The translations under genes were made by a program, and so were the position numbers. Shown piece after piece: positions 1 to 6,891 of a DNA stretch of 10,675 bases. The notes beneath the pieces are model-generated. The model had not been told where the DNA came from and made no database searches. It saw nothing but the letters and a program-made list of their open reading frames with translations. This DNA is from Gemmatimonadota bacterium (GTDB taxonomy: Bacteria > Gemmatimonadota > Gemmatimonadetes > Gemmatimonadales > Gemmatimonadaceae). Numbering within the stretch: the stretch's first letter is position 1; the number at the start of each line of letters is the position of its first letter. The stretch is from assembly GCA_028287205.1 (NCBI GenBank), contig JAQBQC010000017.1, positions 1-10,675 on the forward strand, read 5' to 3'.

Positions 1-329
1 GTGTGCTGCTCAATCTCACGACGAACGCGCTCAAGTTCACGTCGAGCGGGTTCGTCGAGATCTCGGTGAAGGCGCCGTCGCGCTCGCGGCTGGAGTTCTC
101 GGTGCGCGACACCGGACGCGGGATCCCGGCGCAGGTAATGAGCTCTCTCTTCGATCCATTCCGCCGTCGCGACCCCGGCGACTACGCGTTCTCGAGCGCG
201 GGGCTCGGACTCTCGATCTGCCGAAAGCTCGTTGCCGCCATGGGCGGAACGCTCGGCGTGGAGACGAGTGAGGCGAACGGCACCCGATTCTTCTTCGAGC
301 TGGAGCTGCCGGTCGTCACGCGGCTGTAG
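1..329 (+). CDS. Sensor histidine kinase, C-terminal ATPase domain (5' end outside window)
   Basis: This is the ATP-binding (HATPase_c) end of a two-component sensor kinase, which would autophosphorylate a histidine encoded upstream of the window. About 108 residues are visible. The N box is LLNLTTNALKFT at the very start, the G1 box is DTGRGIP around residues 36-42, an F-box-like LFDPF lies near 49-53, and the G2 box is GLGLSICRKL around 68-77. The fragment ends in the usual final strand, FFFELELPV, followed by TAG, so no receiver domain is fused at the C terminus. The frame is open to base 1. The GTG at base 3 lies inside the N box and is not a true start. The sensor type and partner regulator cannot be seen. 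The stop codon lies in the loop of a perfect hairpin shared with the convergent FtsH-like gene. The family call is firm and the specific role is unknown. Confidence 0.93.
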   Translation, partial: VLLNLTTNALKFTSSGFVEISVKAPSRSRLEFSVRDTGRGIPAQVMSSLFDPFRRRDPGDYAFSSAGLGLSICRKLVAAMGGTLGVETSEANGTRFFFELELPVVTRL

Positions 330-346
330 CTGCCGCGTGACGACCG
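310..346. terminator. Perfect 15-bp hairpin between convergent genes, probable bidirectional terminator
   Basis: CGGTCGTCACGCGGC (310-324) pairs perfectly with GCCGCGTGACGACCG (332-346) around a 7-nt loop that contains the kinase stop codon TAG (327-329). It ends 2 bp before the last base of the FtsH-like gene on the other strand. Neither side has a T-tract, so it is not a classic intrinsic terminator. The GC-rich stem and tail-to-tail position suggest it ends or protects both transcripts. Pairing is seen directly. Function is inferred. Confidence 0.7.
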
Positions 347-347
347 A

Positions 348-2264
348 TCAGGCCGTCGCGAGCGATTCCGTGGTCGTGGTCGCGCGGCCCGTGTGGACGC
401 CATGCGCTTCAGCGATCGCATACGCCTCCTCGGCGGTGAGCACCTCGCGCTCGACGAGCGCGGAGGCCAGCGCCTCGACCGCATCGCGATGCTGTTGCAC
501 GATCGCTTCGGCGCGGGTGGCTTGCGCGGTCATGAGAGCACGAATCGCGGTGTCGATCTCGCCCTGGAGCTGTCCGCTCGGCGCGCCGCCCTGTGCCTGC
601 GGGTCTGCACTCACGAGGCCGATCGTGTCGCTCATGCCGAACTCGGCGACCATGCGGCGGGCGATGCTCGTCGCCTGCACGAGATCGCTCCCGGCGCCGG
701 TGGTTACGGCGTCGCGACCCAGGAACACGAGCTCTGCTGCGCGACCGCCGAGTGCCTTGGCGATGATCCCTTCGAGATAATGGCGCGGATGCAGGTGGCG
801 ATCGGACTCCGGCGAGAAGTGCGCGGCGCCGAGTGAGCGTCCACGCGGCTCGATGGTGATCTTGTGCAGCTTGTCTTCCGGGCACGCGACCATTCCGACC
901 ACTGCGTGTCCCGACTCGTGCAACGCGATGAGACGGCGCTCCTGGTCGTTGATCACCATCCCGGAGCGAACGCGCCCCAGGAGGATGCGGTCGCGCGCCT
1001 GCTCGACGTGCGCGTTGGTGATGACGTCGCCAGTGTCCTGCACCGCGATGATCGCAGCCTCGTTGAGCAGATTCGCGAGCTCGGCGCCCGAGTGTCCGAC
1101 GGTGAGCTGGGACAGTCGGTCGAGATTCACGTCGGGCGCGAGCCTGCTGCGCGCGGCGTGGATCTTCAGGATCTCGAGGCGATCCGCAGCCGTGGGCAGC
1201 GGAACCTCTACGACGCGATCGAAGCGGCCCGGGCGGCGAACGGCGGGATCGAGCATGTCTTCGCGGTTCGTCGCGGCCATCCAGACGACGCCGTTGTTGC
1301 TGGCCATGCCGTCCATCTCGACGAGCAGCTGGTTGAGCGTGACCTCCTCTTCACCGGACCGATTGGGCCGGCCGCGGCGTCCACCGAGCGAGTCGAACTC
1401 GTCGATGAAGACGATGCAGGGGGCGGCGTCGCGGGCCTGCTTCGCGAGCTGGCGCACGCGACGCGAACCGATACCGACGTACATCTCGTTGAAATCGGAG
1501 CCGGCTGCCACGATGACGGGGCAGCCTGCCTCACCGGCGACCGCGCGTGCGAGCAGCGTCTTTCCCGTTCCCGGGGGACCGACGAGAAGCACGCCCTTCG
1601 GGCAGTGCGCGCCCATCGTCAGAAAGCGCTCGGGGCTCTTGAGATAGGCGATGACGTCTCGCAGATCGGCCTGCGCCTCACGCGCGCCGCCCACGTCGCG
1701 TAGCGTCAGGTGCCGCGAGGCTGGCGACGGCGCGAAGCGATTGGTGCCGAGGGCGCCGCGATGATGGAGAGCGTAGCCGACGATCAAGGAGAGGACGAGG
1801 AGCAGGCTCCCGAGCTGGATCAGGCGCTCGGTCGTGCTTGCGTGCGGCTCCACGACCCGAACGATGGTTCCGGAGGCGCCCCAGCGCTCGAGATCCGCCA
1901 GAGAAATGGCGCGCGCGGGGGCGAGCGCTTCCACGGTTCGGATCTCGCGGCCGTTGACGATGCGCGGAGTGCGCAGCGTGAGAAGGAGTCGCGCGCCGTC
2001 GTTCGTGACGGTCAGGGTGGAGACCTGGCGTGCGCTCAGTACCTGCGCGGCTTCGGAGTACGCGATGCTCGTGTCGCTAAGCGCCATCGCGGGTGAGAAT
2101 CTCCACACGAGAAACGCCGCCACGATAGCAACGACGATGGCGCCGGCCGTCCAGTACTGGACCGGGCCGCGTCGCAGCGTGATTGCGGAGAATGGGCGGA
2201 GCTTCCAGTTACGCCGCTCGCGTGGAGGGGCGGACTGGTCGTTGGCACGAAGAGGTGTTGTCAT
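348..2264 (-). CDS. ftsH: FtsH-like membrane AAA+ zinc metalloprotease
   Basis: This 638-residue protein has full FtsH architecture: membrane-anchored, ATP-driven degradation of membrane and cytosolic proteins by a hexamer. TM1 is about residues 38-56, then an extracytoplasmic segment of about 90 residues, then TM2 about 149-166. The AAA+ module has Walker A GPPGTGKT (229-236), a pore loop MYVG (261-264), Walker B IVFIDEFD (284-291) and second-region-of-homology arginines in RRPGRFDR (343-350). The M41 peptidase has HESGH (449-453) and a third zinc ligand, Asp527, in GAGSDL. All catalytic residues are present. Differences from textbook FtsH are Tyr instead of Phe in the pore loop, RRPGRFDR where LRPGRFDR is usual, and HSGAELANL for FSGADLANL. 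It may therefore be a second, diverged FtsH, but the rest of the genome is not visible. The ATG at 2264 gives the whole N-terminal anchor, and no clear Shine-Dalgarno precedes it. It is divergent from an M48 protease gene. Confidence 0.95.
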   Translation of the reverse strand: MTTPLRANDQSAPPRERRNWKLRPFSAITLRRGPVQYWTAGAIVVAIVAAFLVWRFSPAMALSDTSIAYSEAAQVLSARQVSTLTVTNDGARLLLTLRTPRIVNGREIRTVEALAPARAISLADLERWGASGTIVRVVEPHASTTERLIQLGSLLLVLSLIVGYALHHRGALGTNRFAPSPASRHLTLRDVGGAREAQADLRDVIAYLKSPERFLTMGAHCPKGVLLVGPPGTGKTLLARAVAGEAGCPVIVAAGSDFNEMYVGIGSRRVRQLAKQARDAAPCIVFIDEFDSLGGRRGRPNRSGEEEVTLNQLLVEMDGMASNNGVVWMAATNREDMLDPAVRRPGRFDRVVEVPLPTAADRLEILKIHAARSRLAPDVNLDRLSQLTVGHSGAELANLLNEAAIIAVQDTGDVITNAHVEQARDRILLGRVRSGMVINDQERRLIALHESGHAVVGMVACPEDKLHKITIEPRGRSLGAAHFSPESDRHLHPRHYLEGIIAKALGGRAAELVFLGRDAVTTGAGSDLVQATSIARRMVAEFGMSDTIGLVSADPQAQGGAPSGQLQGEIDTAIRALMTAQATRAEAIVQQHRDAVEALASALVEREVLTAEEAYAIAEAHGVHTGRATTTTESLATA

Positions 2265-2455
2265 GAATACCGGCGCAGTGCACTGTGGGGGAGCACCACC
2301 CGTGGAACGTCACGCGCGGTACAGTGAAAGGACGGAGGACGAATGGTTGCCGTAACAGCGCCCTGCAGCCAATCTAACTTCACTCGGCCATCGGGCGTAG
2401 GGTCGAACCACGCTGCACCCGATTCGGCGTGCGGCTCCTCCATCAAGAAAATCCA
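2265..2455. promoter_or_regulatory. Divergent intergenic region between two membrane-protease genes
   Basis: These 191 bp lie between the starts of the FtsH-like gene (-) and the M48 gene (+), so promoters for both should be here. I could not identify a convincing -35/-10 pair on either strand. A GGAGG at 2334-2338 precedes an ATG at 2343 that opens an 81-codon frame running into the M48 gene out of frame. Without that frame being confirmed, it is described as a finding and not as a gene. Confidence 0.5.
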
Positions 2456-3802
2456 ATGTCTTTCATTCGAGCGCTGTACACGGCAGCACTATTCTGTGCG
2501 CTGGCCGCACTCGCGGCGCCTGCGTGCGCGCAGCGGTCGGGAGCATCGCCTGTGCTCGCCACGCCTCCCGTTGCCGCGCGGGGAGTGAACGGGCGTCTGG
2601 ATCCCGAGGCGGCCACCCGAGCGTACCTCGCGACCCTTTCGAGCGATCGGAAGGCGCAATCGGATGCGTATACCGAAGGAAACTACTGGCTGAGCCTTTG
2701 GGACTTCGTAATTGCTGGTTGCGTATTCATACTCCTCCTCGCGACAGGAGTTTCCTCGCGCATGCGGGATGTCGCCGAGCGATGGACGAAGGTGAGGGTG
2801 CTGCAGAACGCGCTGTACTGGGTGCAGTTCCTGGCCTTGGTGACACTGCTCACGCTTCCGTGGACTATCTACGAGAGCTTTGTTCGCGAGCACGCGTACT
2901 CTCTCTCGAATCTCACCTTCGCGGCGTGGATAGCCGAGCAGGGGAAGGGGTTCGTGCTCTCGCTCGTGATGGGAGTGCTGTTCGTCGCGGTGCCGTACAC
3001 GTTCGCGCGCCGCCTCCCGAAACACTGGTGGGTGTGGGGCTCGATGGTCGCGGTCGCGATCGAGTTCTTCTTGGTCGTGCTCACGCCGATCGTGCTCGTG
3101 CCCGTGTTCAATTCACCCACCAAGCTCGCGGATGCGCGCGTGGTCGACCCGATCCTTCGCCTGGCGCGGCAGAACGGCATCGCCGTAACGGACGTGTGGG
3201 AGATCGACGCATCGAAGCAGAGCAAGCGGATCAGCGCCAACGTGAGCGGTGCGCTCGGGACGGAGCGCATCACGCTCAACGACAATCTGCTCAACCGCGC
3301 TTCACTGGAAGAGATCGAGGCGGTGATGGGACACGAGATGGGTCACTACGTGTTGAATCACGTCTACAAGGGATTCATGGAGCTCGGGATCCTCATCGTG
3401 ATCGGCTTCGCGCTCGTGGCGTGGCTCTTCGAGCGACTTCGCACGCGCTACGAGGCGACGTGGAAGGTGCGTGGTGTCGCCGACATCGCGGGGCTGCCGC
3501 TTTTCGCGTTTCTGTTCACCGCGTACTTCTTCGTGATCACCCCGCTCACCAACACGTTGGTGCGCACGCAGGAATACGAGGCGGACATCTTCGGCCTGAA
3601 CACCGCGCGGCAACCCGACGGCTTCGCCCAGGTGGCGCTCAAGCTGAGCGAGTACCGGAAGCTCGAGCCGGGCCCGTGGGAGGAGCGAATCTTTTTCGAT
3701 CACCCGAGTGGGCGCACGCGCATCTATACCGCGATGCGCTGGAAGGCGGAGAACCTCCCTGCTACGACACCTTCCGCGTCTTCCGCTTCAGGAAGTCCAT
3801 GA
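2456..3802 (+). CDS. M48 family (Ste24/CAAX-protease-like) membrane zinc metalloprotease
   Basis: This 448-residue integral membrane protease resembles bacterial Ste24/M48A proteins. From the ATG at 2456 it starts with a signal-like segment, MSFIRALYTAALFCALAALA, followed by APACAQ. Hydrophobic helices follow near residues 82-98, 118-138, 165-182, 191-217, 308-325 and 346-366. The zinc site is HEMGH (293-297) with the third ligand Glu373 in EYEAD, and HPSGRTR (416-422) near the end fits the family C terminus. Glu294 is the catalytic residue. An in-frame GTG at 2429 would add nine residues before the signal segment, so I prefer ATG 2456, although its upstream Shine-Dalgarno is weak. Prenyl proteins are not expected in bacteria, so a role in membrane protein quality control or peptide cleavage is more likely. 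The divergent FtsH-like gene supports this. The 3' end overlaps the convergent VWA gene by 41 bp. Confidence 0.93.
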   Translation: MSFIRALYTAALFCALAALAAPACAQRSGASPVLATPPVAARGVNGRLDPEAATRAYLATLSSDRKAQSDAYTEGNYWLSLWDFVIAGCVFILLLATGVSSRMRDVAERWTKVRVLQNALYWVQFLALVTLLTLPWTIYESFVREHAYSLSNLTFAAWIAEQGKGFVLSLVMGVLFVAVPYTFARRLPKHWWVWGSMVAVAIEFFLVVLTPIVLVPVFNSPTKLADARVVDPILRLARQNGIAVTDVWEIDASKQSKRISANVSGALGTERITLNDNLLNRASLEEIEAVMGHEMGHYVLNHVYKGFMELGILIVIGFALVAWLFERLRTRYEATWKVRGVADIAGLPLFAFLFTAYFFVITPLTNTLVRTQEYEADIFGLNTARQPDGFAQVALKLSEYRKLEPGPWEERIFFDHPSGRTRIYTAMRWKAENLPATTPSASSASGSP

Positions 3803-5015
3803 GAATGAACTGACCGAGCGTCATCGTGTTCGTGAAGTACGCCTTGCCGCGGCTGATCGCGGACATGCGCTTCACGAACTCAATGAGAGCGCGGTCGCGC
3901 GCGAGCATGAAGGTGTTGATCACGATCCCCGACCGCCGGCAGTCGGCGACTTCGCGTAGCGTGGCGGCCGTGACCATGGCGTCGAGCCCCATCGAGTTCT
4001 TGTAGATCATCCCGTTGGGCATCGTGAGCGCGCTCGGCTTGCCGTCCGTGATCATCACGATCTGTCGCATGTCCTTCTTCTGCGACATGAGAATGCGCCG
4101 CGCGAGCTTGAGCCCCTCGGCCGTGTTGGTGTGGTACGGGCCGACCTGCGCGTGCGCGAGGCGGTTGAGCGGGATCTCCTCCGCCGAGTCGTGAAAGAGC
4201 ACCACGCGAATCGTGTCGCCGGGGAACTGGGTGCGAATGAGGTGCGTGAGCGCGAGCGCCACCTTCTTTGCCGGCGTGACCCTGTCCTCGCCGTACAGGA
4301 TCATCGAGTGCGACGTGTCGAGCATCAGCACCGTCGCGCACGAGGAGAGGTACTCTGCCTGGCGCACCATGAGGTCCCCGTAGTCGAGATCGATGGGGAC
4401 GTCCAGATTGCCGTTTCGAATGAGCGCGTTCTGCAACGTCGCGTTCACGTCGAGGTTGAGCGTGTCGCCGAACTCGTAGGGCTTGCTCGACGCATCGGCT
4501 TCGATGCCCGTGGCGAGATAGGGCGTGTCGTGGCTGCCGAAGCTCGAGCGGCCCAGTGATCCCAGAAGGCCGCGCAGGGTCTTGAAGCCGAGGAAGTCGA
4601 TGCCCTTCTCGGAGAGTGAGAACTGCACGTCCTTCGAGGCTGCGTGCGCGAGTCCGCCGGGGCCGGTGACGGGCTGATGGCTCGCGGGCATCTGCGGCGG
4701 CGCATCGACGTTGAGGTAGCCTTCCTCGACGAGCTTGGAGATGATGTCGTCGAGGAGCTTGGCGAGCTTTTCGGCGCTCTCACCGTCGTCGTCCTTGCCG
4801 TCGCCGCGGAGCGCCTCGAGCATCTCGGCGGTGAACTGCCCGCTCTCCATCAGCGCGTTGAGAATCGCTTCGCGCAGCGCATCCATCGAGCGATCCTGCT
4901 CGTGCCCCATGTCATCCCAGTACGGGCTCTGCATCTTGCCGCCGGCGAAGCCCGACTGCAGCAGAAAATCCGCCAGCTTGTCGAGCAGGGACTGGAGGTC
5001 GATGGCATCGGCCAT
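3762..5015 (-). CDS. VWA-domain protein (CoxE/ViaA-like partner of a MoxR-type ATPase)
   Basis: Counted from the ATG at 5015 this is 417 residues. An alpha-helical N-terminal part holds an acidic stretch near 70-82 and a segment with FKTLRGLL near 144-151. A C-terminal von Willebrand factor A domain starts near 227. The metal-binding MIDAS is complete: DTSHS (233-237), Thr in the NTAEG region (296-298) and Asp324 in ITDGK. No signal peptide or membrane helix is seen, so it should be cytoplasmic. Such proteins act as substrate-binding or regulatory partners of MoxR/Mg-chelatase-like AAA+ ATPases, and one of that class is at 8056-9531 on the same strand. The start is uncertain: the frame is open to 5273, and LRFHTYGKFSPQ, just before the ATG, reads like real protein. 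A CTG start at 5051 (429 residues) is possible. The far-upstream ATG at 5273 would overlap the divergent exporter and encodes Arg-rich sequence, so I reject it. Confidence 0.88.
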   Translation of the reverse strand: MADAIDLQSLLDKLADFLLQSGFAGGKMQSPYWDDMGHEQDRSMDALREAILNALMESGQFTAEMLEALRGDGKDDDGESAEKLAKLLDDIISKLVEEGYLNVDAPPQMPASHQPVTGPGGLAHAASKDVQFSLSEKGIDFLGFKTLRGLLGSLGRSSFGSHDTPYLATGIEADASSKPYEFGDTLNLDVNATLQNALIRNGNLDVPIDLDYGDLMVRQAEYLSSCATVLMLDTSHSMILYGEDRVTPAKKVALALTHLIRTQFPGDTIRVVLFHDSAEEIPLNRLAHAQVGPYHTNTAEGLKLARRILMSQKKDMRQIVMITDGKPSALTMPNGMIYKNSMGLDAMVTAATLREVADCRRSGIVINTFMLARDRALIEFVKRMSAISRGKAYFTNTMTLGQFILMDFLKRKTRKVS

Positions 5016-5165
5016 CTGGGGGCTGAACTTGCCGTACGTGTGAAAGCGCAGCTGAGTGGACGGCTTTAGGTTGTGGTGGTCGCGAACTCGCGTAGAGCAG
5101 GAGCGACACGGCCGGGTGTCTGATCGCAGGATGACACTGACGCCGGGACCTTGCAACCCCTCGGG
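5016..5165. promoter_or_regulatory. Divergent region between VWA gene and MFS exporter
   Basis: About 150 bp separate the two chosen starts, or 114 bp if the VWA protein begins at CTG 5051. Promoters for both genes would be expected here. No strong -35/-10 pair, operator palindrome or riboswitch-like fold was recognised. Confidence 0.4.
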
Positions 5166-6449
5166 ATGATCGACTCCGCACCACCGACGACGCTCACACC
5201 GCCGCGCGGGACGCCCTCGGGCGCGATCGCCGCGCCGCGCTACCGGAATCCGTTCTCGGTGCTCATCAAGCACCGGAACTTCCGGATCTTCTGGTTCGGA
5301 CAGACCGGCTCGCTCGTTGGCACCTGGATGCAGCAGGTGGCGCTCGGCTGGGTGGTTCTGCAGATCACGAACAGTCCGTTTCTCGTGGGCGTGGAGTCGG
5401 CGGCGGGTTCACTGCCGGTGCTGTTCTTCACGCTGTACGCGGGAGTGCTCGCGGACCGGCGCGACAAGCTGAAGCTCGTGCGGATCACCCAGGCGCTGCT
5501 GCTGTTCGAGGCGACGCTGCTCTGGTGGTTCAACTGGACCGGACACGTGACGATCGGCGTGCTCATTGGGATCGCGCTCTTCGGCGGGACCGCGAGCGCG
5601 TTCGACATCCCCACGCGGCAGTCGCTGATGGTGGAGCTGGTGGGCCGCGACGATGTGGTCGATGCGATCGCCTTGAACTCCAGCGGATTCAATCTCGCGC
5701 GCATCGTGGGGCCGAGTCTCGCGGCGGTGATCATCGATCGCTTCGGGCTGGCGTGGTGCTTCGCGATCAATGCGCTCAGCTACCTGCTCGTGCTGATCAG
5801 CCTCTTTCGCATCAAGCTGACGCCCAAGCCTGCGACGCACACCGATCTCTCTCCGACCGAGGGGTTGATGGAGGGGATCCGCTTCATGCGGAAGTCGCGC
5901 GAGGTGTCGCTGCTCATGAGCATGGTGACGGTGTACTCGATCTTCGGCATTCCGTATCTCGTGCTGATGCCGGTGATCGCGCGCGACACACTGCACGGCA
6001 CGGCGCGAACGTACGGGCTGCTGCTCGCGAGCGTGGGACTGGGCGCGGTGACGGGCGCGTTCGCGCTCGCGATGGTCGGGCGGCGCGTGCGGCGCGGGAA
6101 GGTGCTCGCCGCGGCGGCGTTCTCGTTCAGCACCCTGCTGATCGCGTTCTCCTTTTCGCGCAACATCTGGCTCTCGACGGTGATCCTGTTCTTCGCCGGC
6201 ATGACGATGATTCTCAACAATGCGCTGGCGAACGGGTTGCTGCAGACGATCACGCCCGACCATCTGCGCGGACGAGTGATGTCGGCGTATGCGTTCGTGT
6301 TCGTGGGGATGGGGCCGGTGGGCTCACTGTTGTCGGGGAGCGTGGCATCGGCGCTCGGTGCACCGGCTGCCATCGGGATAGGCGGCGGGGTGCTGCTCTG
6401 CTTCGCGGCGTGGGTGTTCGGGACGCGGAAGGAGCTCAAGGGGTTGTAG
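5166..6449 (+). CDS. Major facilitator superfamily exporter (MFS_3, EntS-like)
   Basis: This 427-residue, 12-helix-type transporter belongs to the MFS_3 group that includes the enterobactin exporter EntS. The cytoplasmic loop motif after helix 2 is LADRRDKLKL (95-104). Family landmarks are FDIPTRQSLM (146-155), ALNSSGFNLARIVGPSLA (169-186) and RGRVMSAYAFVFVGMGPVGS (368-387). Hydrophobic helices run throughout, and a short proline-rich N-terminal tail (1-29) precedes helix 1. The substrate cannot be read from sequence; members export siderophores, drugs or other small molecules. ATG 5166 is chosen, with an in-frame TTG at 5151 as an alternative. Neither has a clear Shine-Dalgarno. It is the only rightward gene between two leftward stretches and is followed by the long inverted-repeat region. 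Confidence 0.92.
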   Translation: MIDSAPPTTLTPPRGTPSGAIAAPRYRNPFSVLIKHRNFRIFWFGQTGSLVGTWMQQVALGWVVLQITNSPFLVGVESAAGSLPVLFFTLYAGVLADRRDKLKLVRITQALLLFEATLLWWFNWTGHVTIGVLIGIALFGGTASAFDIPTRQSLMVELVGRDDVVDAIALNSSGFNLARIVGPSLAAVIIDRFGLAWCFAINALSYLLVLISLFRIKLTPKPATHTDLSPTEGLMEGIRFMRKSREVSLLMSMVTVYSIFGIPYLVLMPVIARDTLHGTARTYGLLLASVGLGAVTGAFALAMVGRRVRRGKVLAAAAFSFSTLLIAFSFSRNIWLSTVILFFAGMTMILNNALANGLLQTITPDHLRGRVMSAYAFVFVGMGPVGSLLSGSVASALGAPAAIGIGGGVLLCFAAWVFGTRKELKGL

Positions 6450-6483
6450 GGAAGGAGCTCGTGGATCGAGCAGGGATCAGATC

Positions 6484-6539
6484 ACCTGCCAACGGCTGGA
6501 CACGAATAACGGCGGCATGAGACGAATCGAACCCGACGA
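6484..6539 (+). repeat. Outer inverted repeat, left arm (56 bp)
   Basis: Begins ACCTGCCAACGGCTGGACAC and ends AATCGAACCCGACGA. It matches the reverse complement of 6804-6859 at 55 of 56 positions; the only mismatch is at 6497 (partner 6846). Arms this long and this clean are much larger than a normal terminator stem. They suggest either two head-to-head copies of a dispersed repeat or the ends of a small non-autonomous element. Confidence 0.9.
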
Positions 6540-6596
6540 AGACCGATCGCATCGCGCCTCCTCGAGTATCCACATCGCGCCTTGCGAGCTCCTTTA

Positions 6597-6627
6597 GTTT
6601 GTGTCCGTTCAATCCGTTTGTGTCCGT
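6597..6627 (+). repeat. Tandem 12-bp repeat, part of inner inverted repeat
   Basis: GTTTGTGTCCGT occurs at 6597-6608 and again at 6616-6627, a 19-bp period. The segment TTTGTGTCCGTTCAATCCGT (6598-6617) is the left arm of a perfect 20-bp inverted repeat with 6715-6734. A further 9-bp pair, GCGAGCTCC (6584-6592) and GGAGCTCGC (6641-6649), encloses this block. Confidence 0.85.
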
Positions 6628-6714
6628 ATCTCAGACTATTGGAGCTCGCCCTGAGCGGCAGTTCGTGATCCCGAGAGCGCGACCGCGCAGGTCAGGCTTT
6701 AACAAGTTGATGAT

Positions 6715-6734
6715 ACGGATTGAACGGACACAAA
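6715..6734 (-). repeat. Inner inverted repeat, right arm (20 bp)
   Basis: ACGGATTGAACGGACACAAA is the exact reverse complement of 6598-6617. Together with the outer arms it shows that 6484-6627 and 6715-6859 are two related copies in opposite orientation. They are well conserved at both ends and diverged in the middle. The left copy carries an extra unit, TTGTGTCCGT, after the shared 20 bp. Confidence 0.88.
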
Positions 6735-6803
6735 CGGATAAGTGCGAAACGAGAACGCGTGATGCTCGAGAAATGCTCGAGGATGCGAGGACGCCCTCCC
6801 TCA

Positions 6804-6859
6804 TCGTCGGGTTCGATTCGTCTCATGCCGCCGTTATTCGTGTCCGGCCGTTGGCAGGT
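6804..6859 (-). repeat. Outer inverted repeat, right arm (56 bp)
   Basis: Starts TCGTCGGGTTCGATTCGTCT and ends GTTGGCAGGT, the reverse complement of 6484-6539 with one mismatch. The 9-mer CGGCCGTTG appears inside its outer end (6845-6853) and again just outside it (6865-6873). It lies 32 bp past the stop of the leftward kinase-like gene, so it would be transcribed in that gene's 3' untranslated region. Confidence 0.9.
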
Positions 6860-6891
6860 TACAGCGGCCGTTGAAAGCGAATCCGTAAGGC

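Larger units (their letters stand above)
6450..6891. other. 442-bp gene-free region between convergent genes, filled by inverted repeats
   Basis: No convincing coding sequence was found here; open frames are short and lie across the repeats. The interval lies between the ends of the MFS exporter (+) and the kinase-like gene (-). Its core, 6484-6859, is flanked by 56-bp inverted arms with nested shorter inverted and direct repeats, listed separately. A weak 5-bp stem (GCTCG 6457-6461 with CGAGC 6467-6471) follows the exporter stop and has no T-tract. Confidence 0.8.

Noticed and set aside
2261..2446. 61-codon leftward frame whose TGA overlaps the FtsH-like ATG (ATGA)
   Set aside because: The ATGA overlap is attractive, but the frame has no ribosome-binding site that I can see and no recognisable protein character, and it fills the divergent promoter region needed by the M48 gene.
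2524..3813. 429-codon rightward frame overlapping the M48 gene
   Set aside because: Arg/Ala/His-rich shadow with no hydrophobic segments. The M48 frame has the zinc site and membrane helices.
5071..5098. Weak promoter-like TTGTGG, 16 bp, TAGAGC before the MFS gene
   Set aside because: Only three of six positions match in each box, about chance in 150 bp.
6427..6460. Direct repeat GGAAGGAGCTC at the end of and just after the MFS gene
   Set aside because: Two 11-bp copies without further structure, probably a small local duplication or chance.
5525..6520. 331-codon rightward frame within the MFS gene
   Set aside because: Low-complexity Arg/Asp/Ala-rich shadow. The MFS frame has helices and family motifs.
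6599..6874. Short frames on both strands across the inverted-repeat region
   Set aside because: They span repeat arms and spacer with no family signal and no ribosome-binding site. The nucleotide-level repeat explains the region better.
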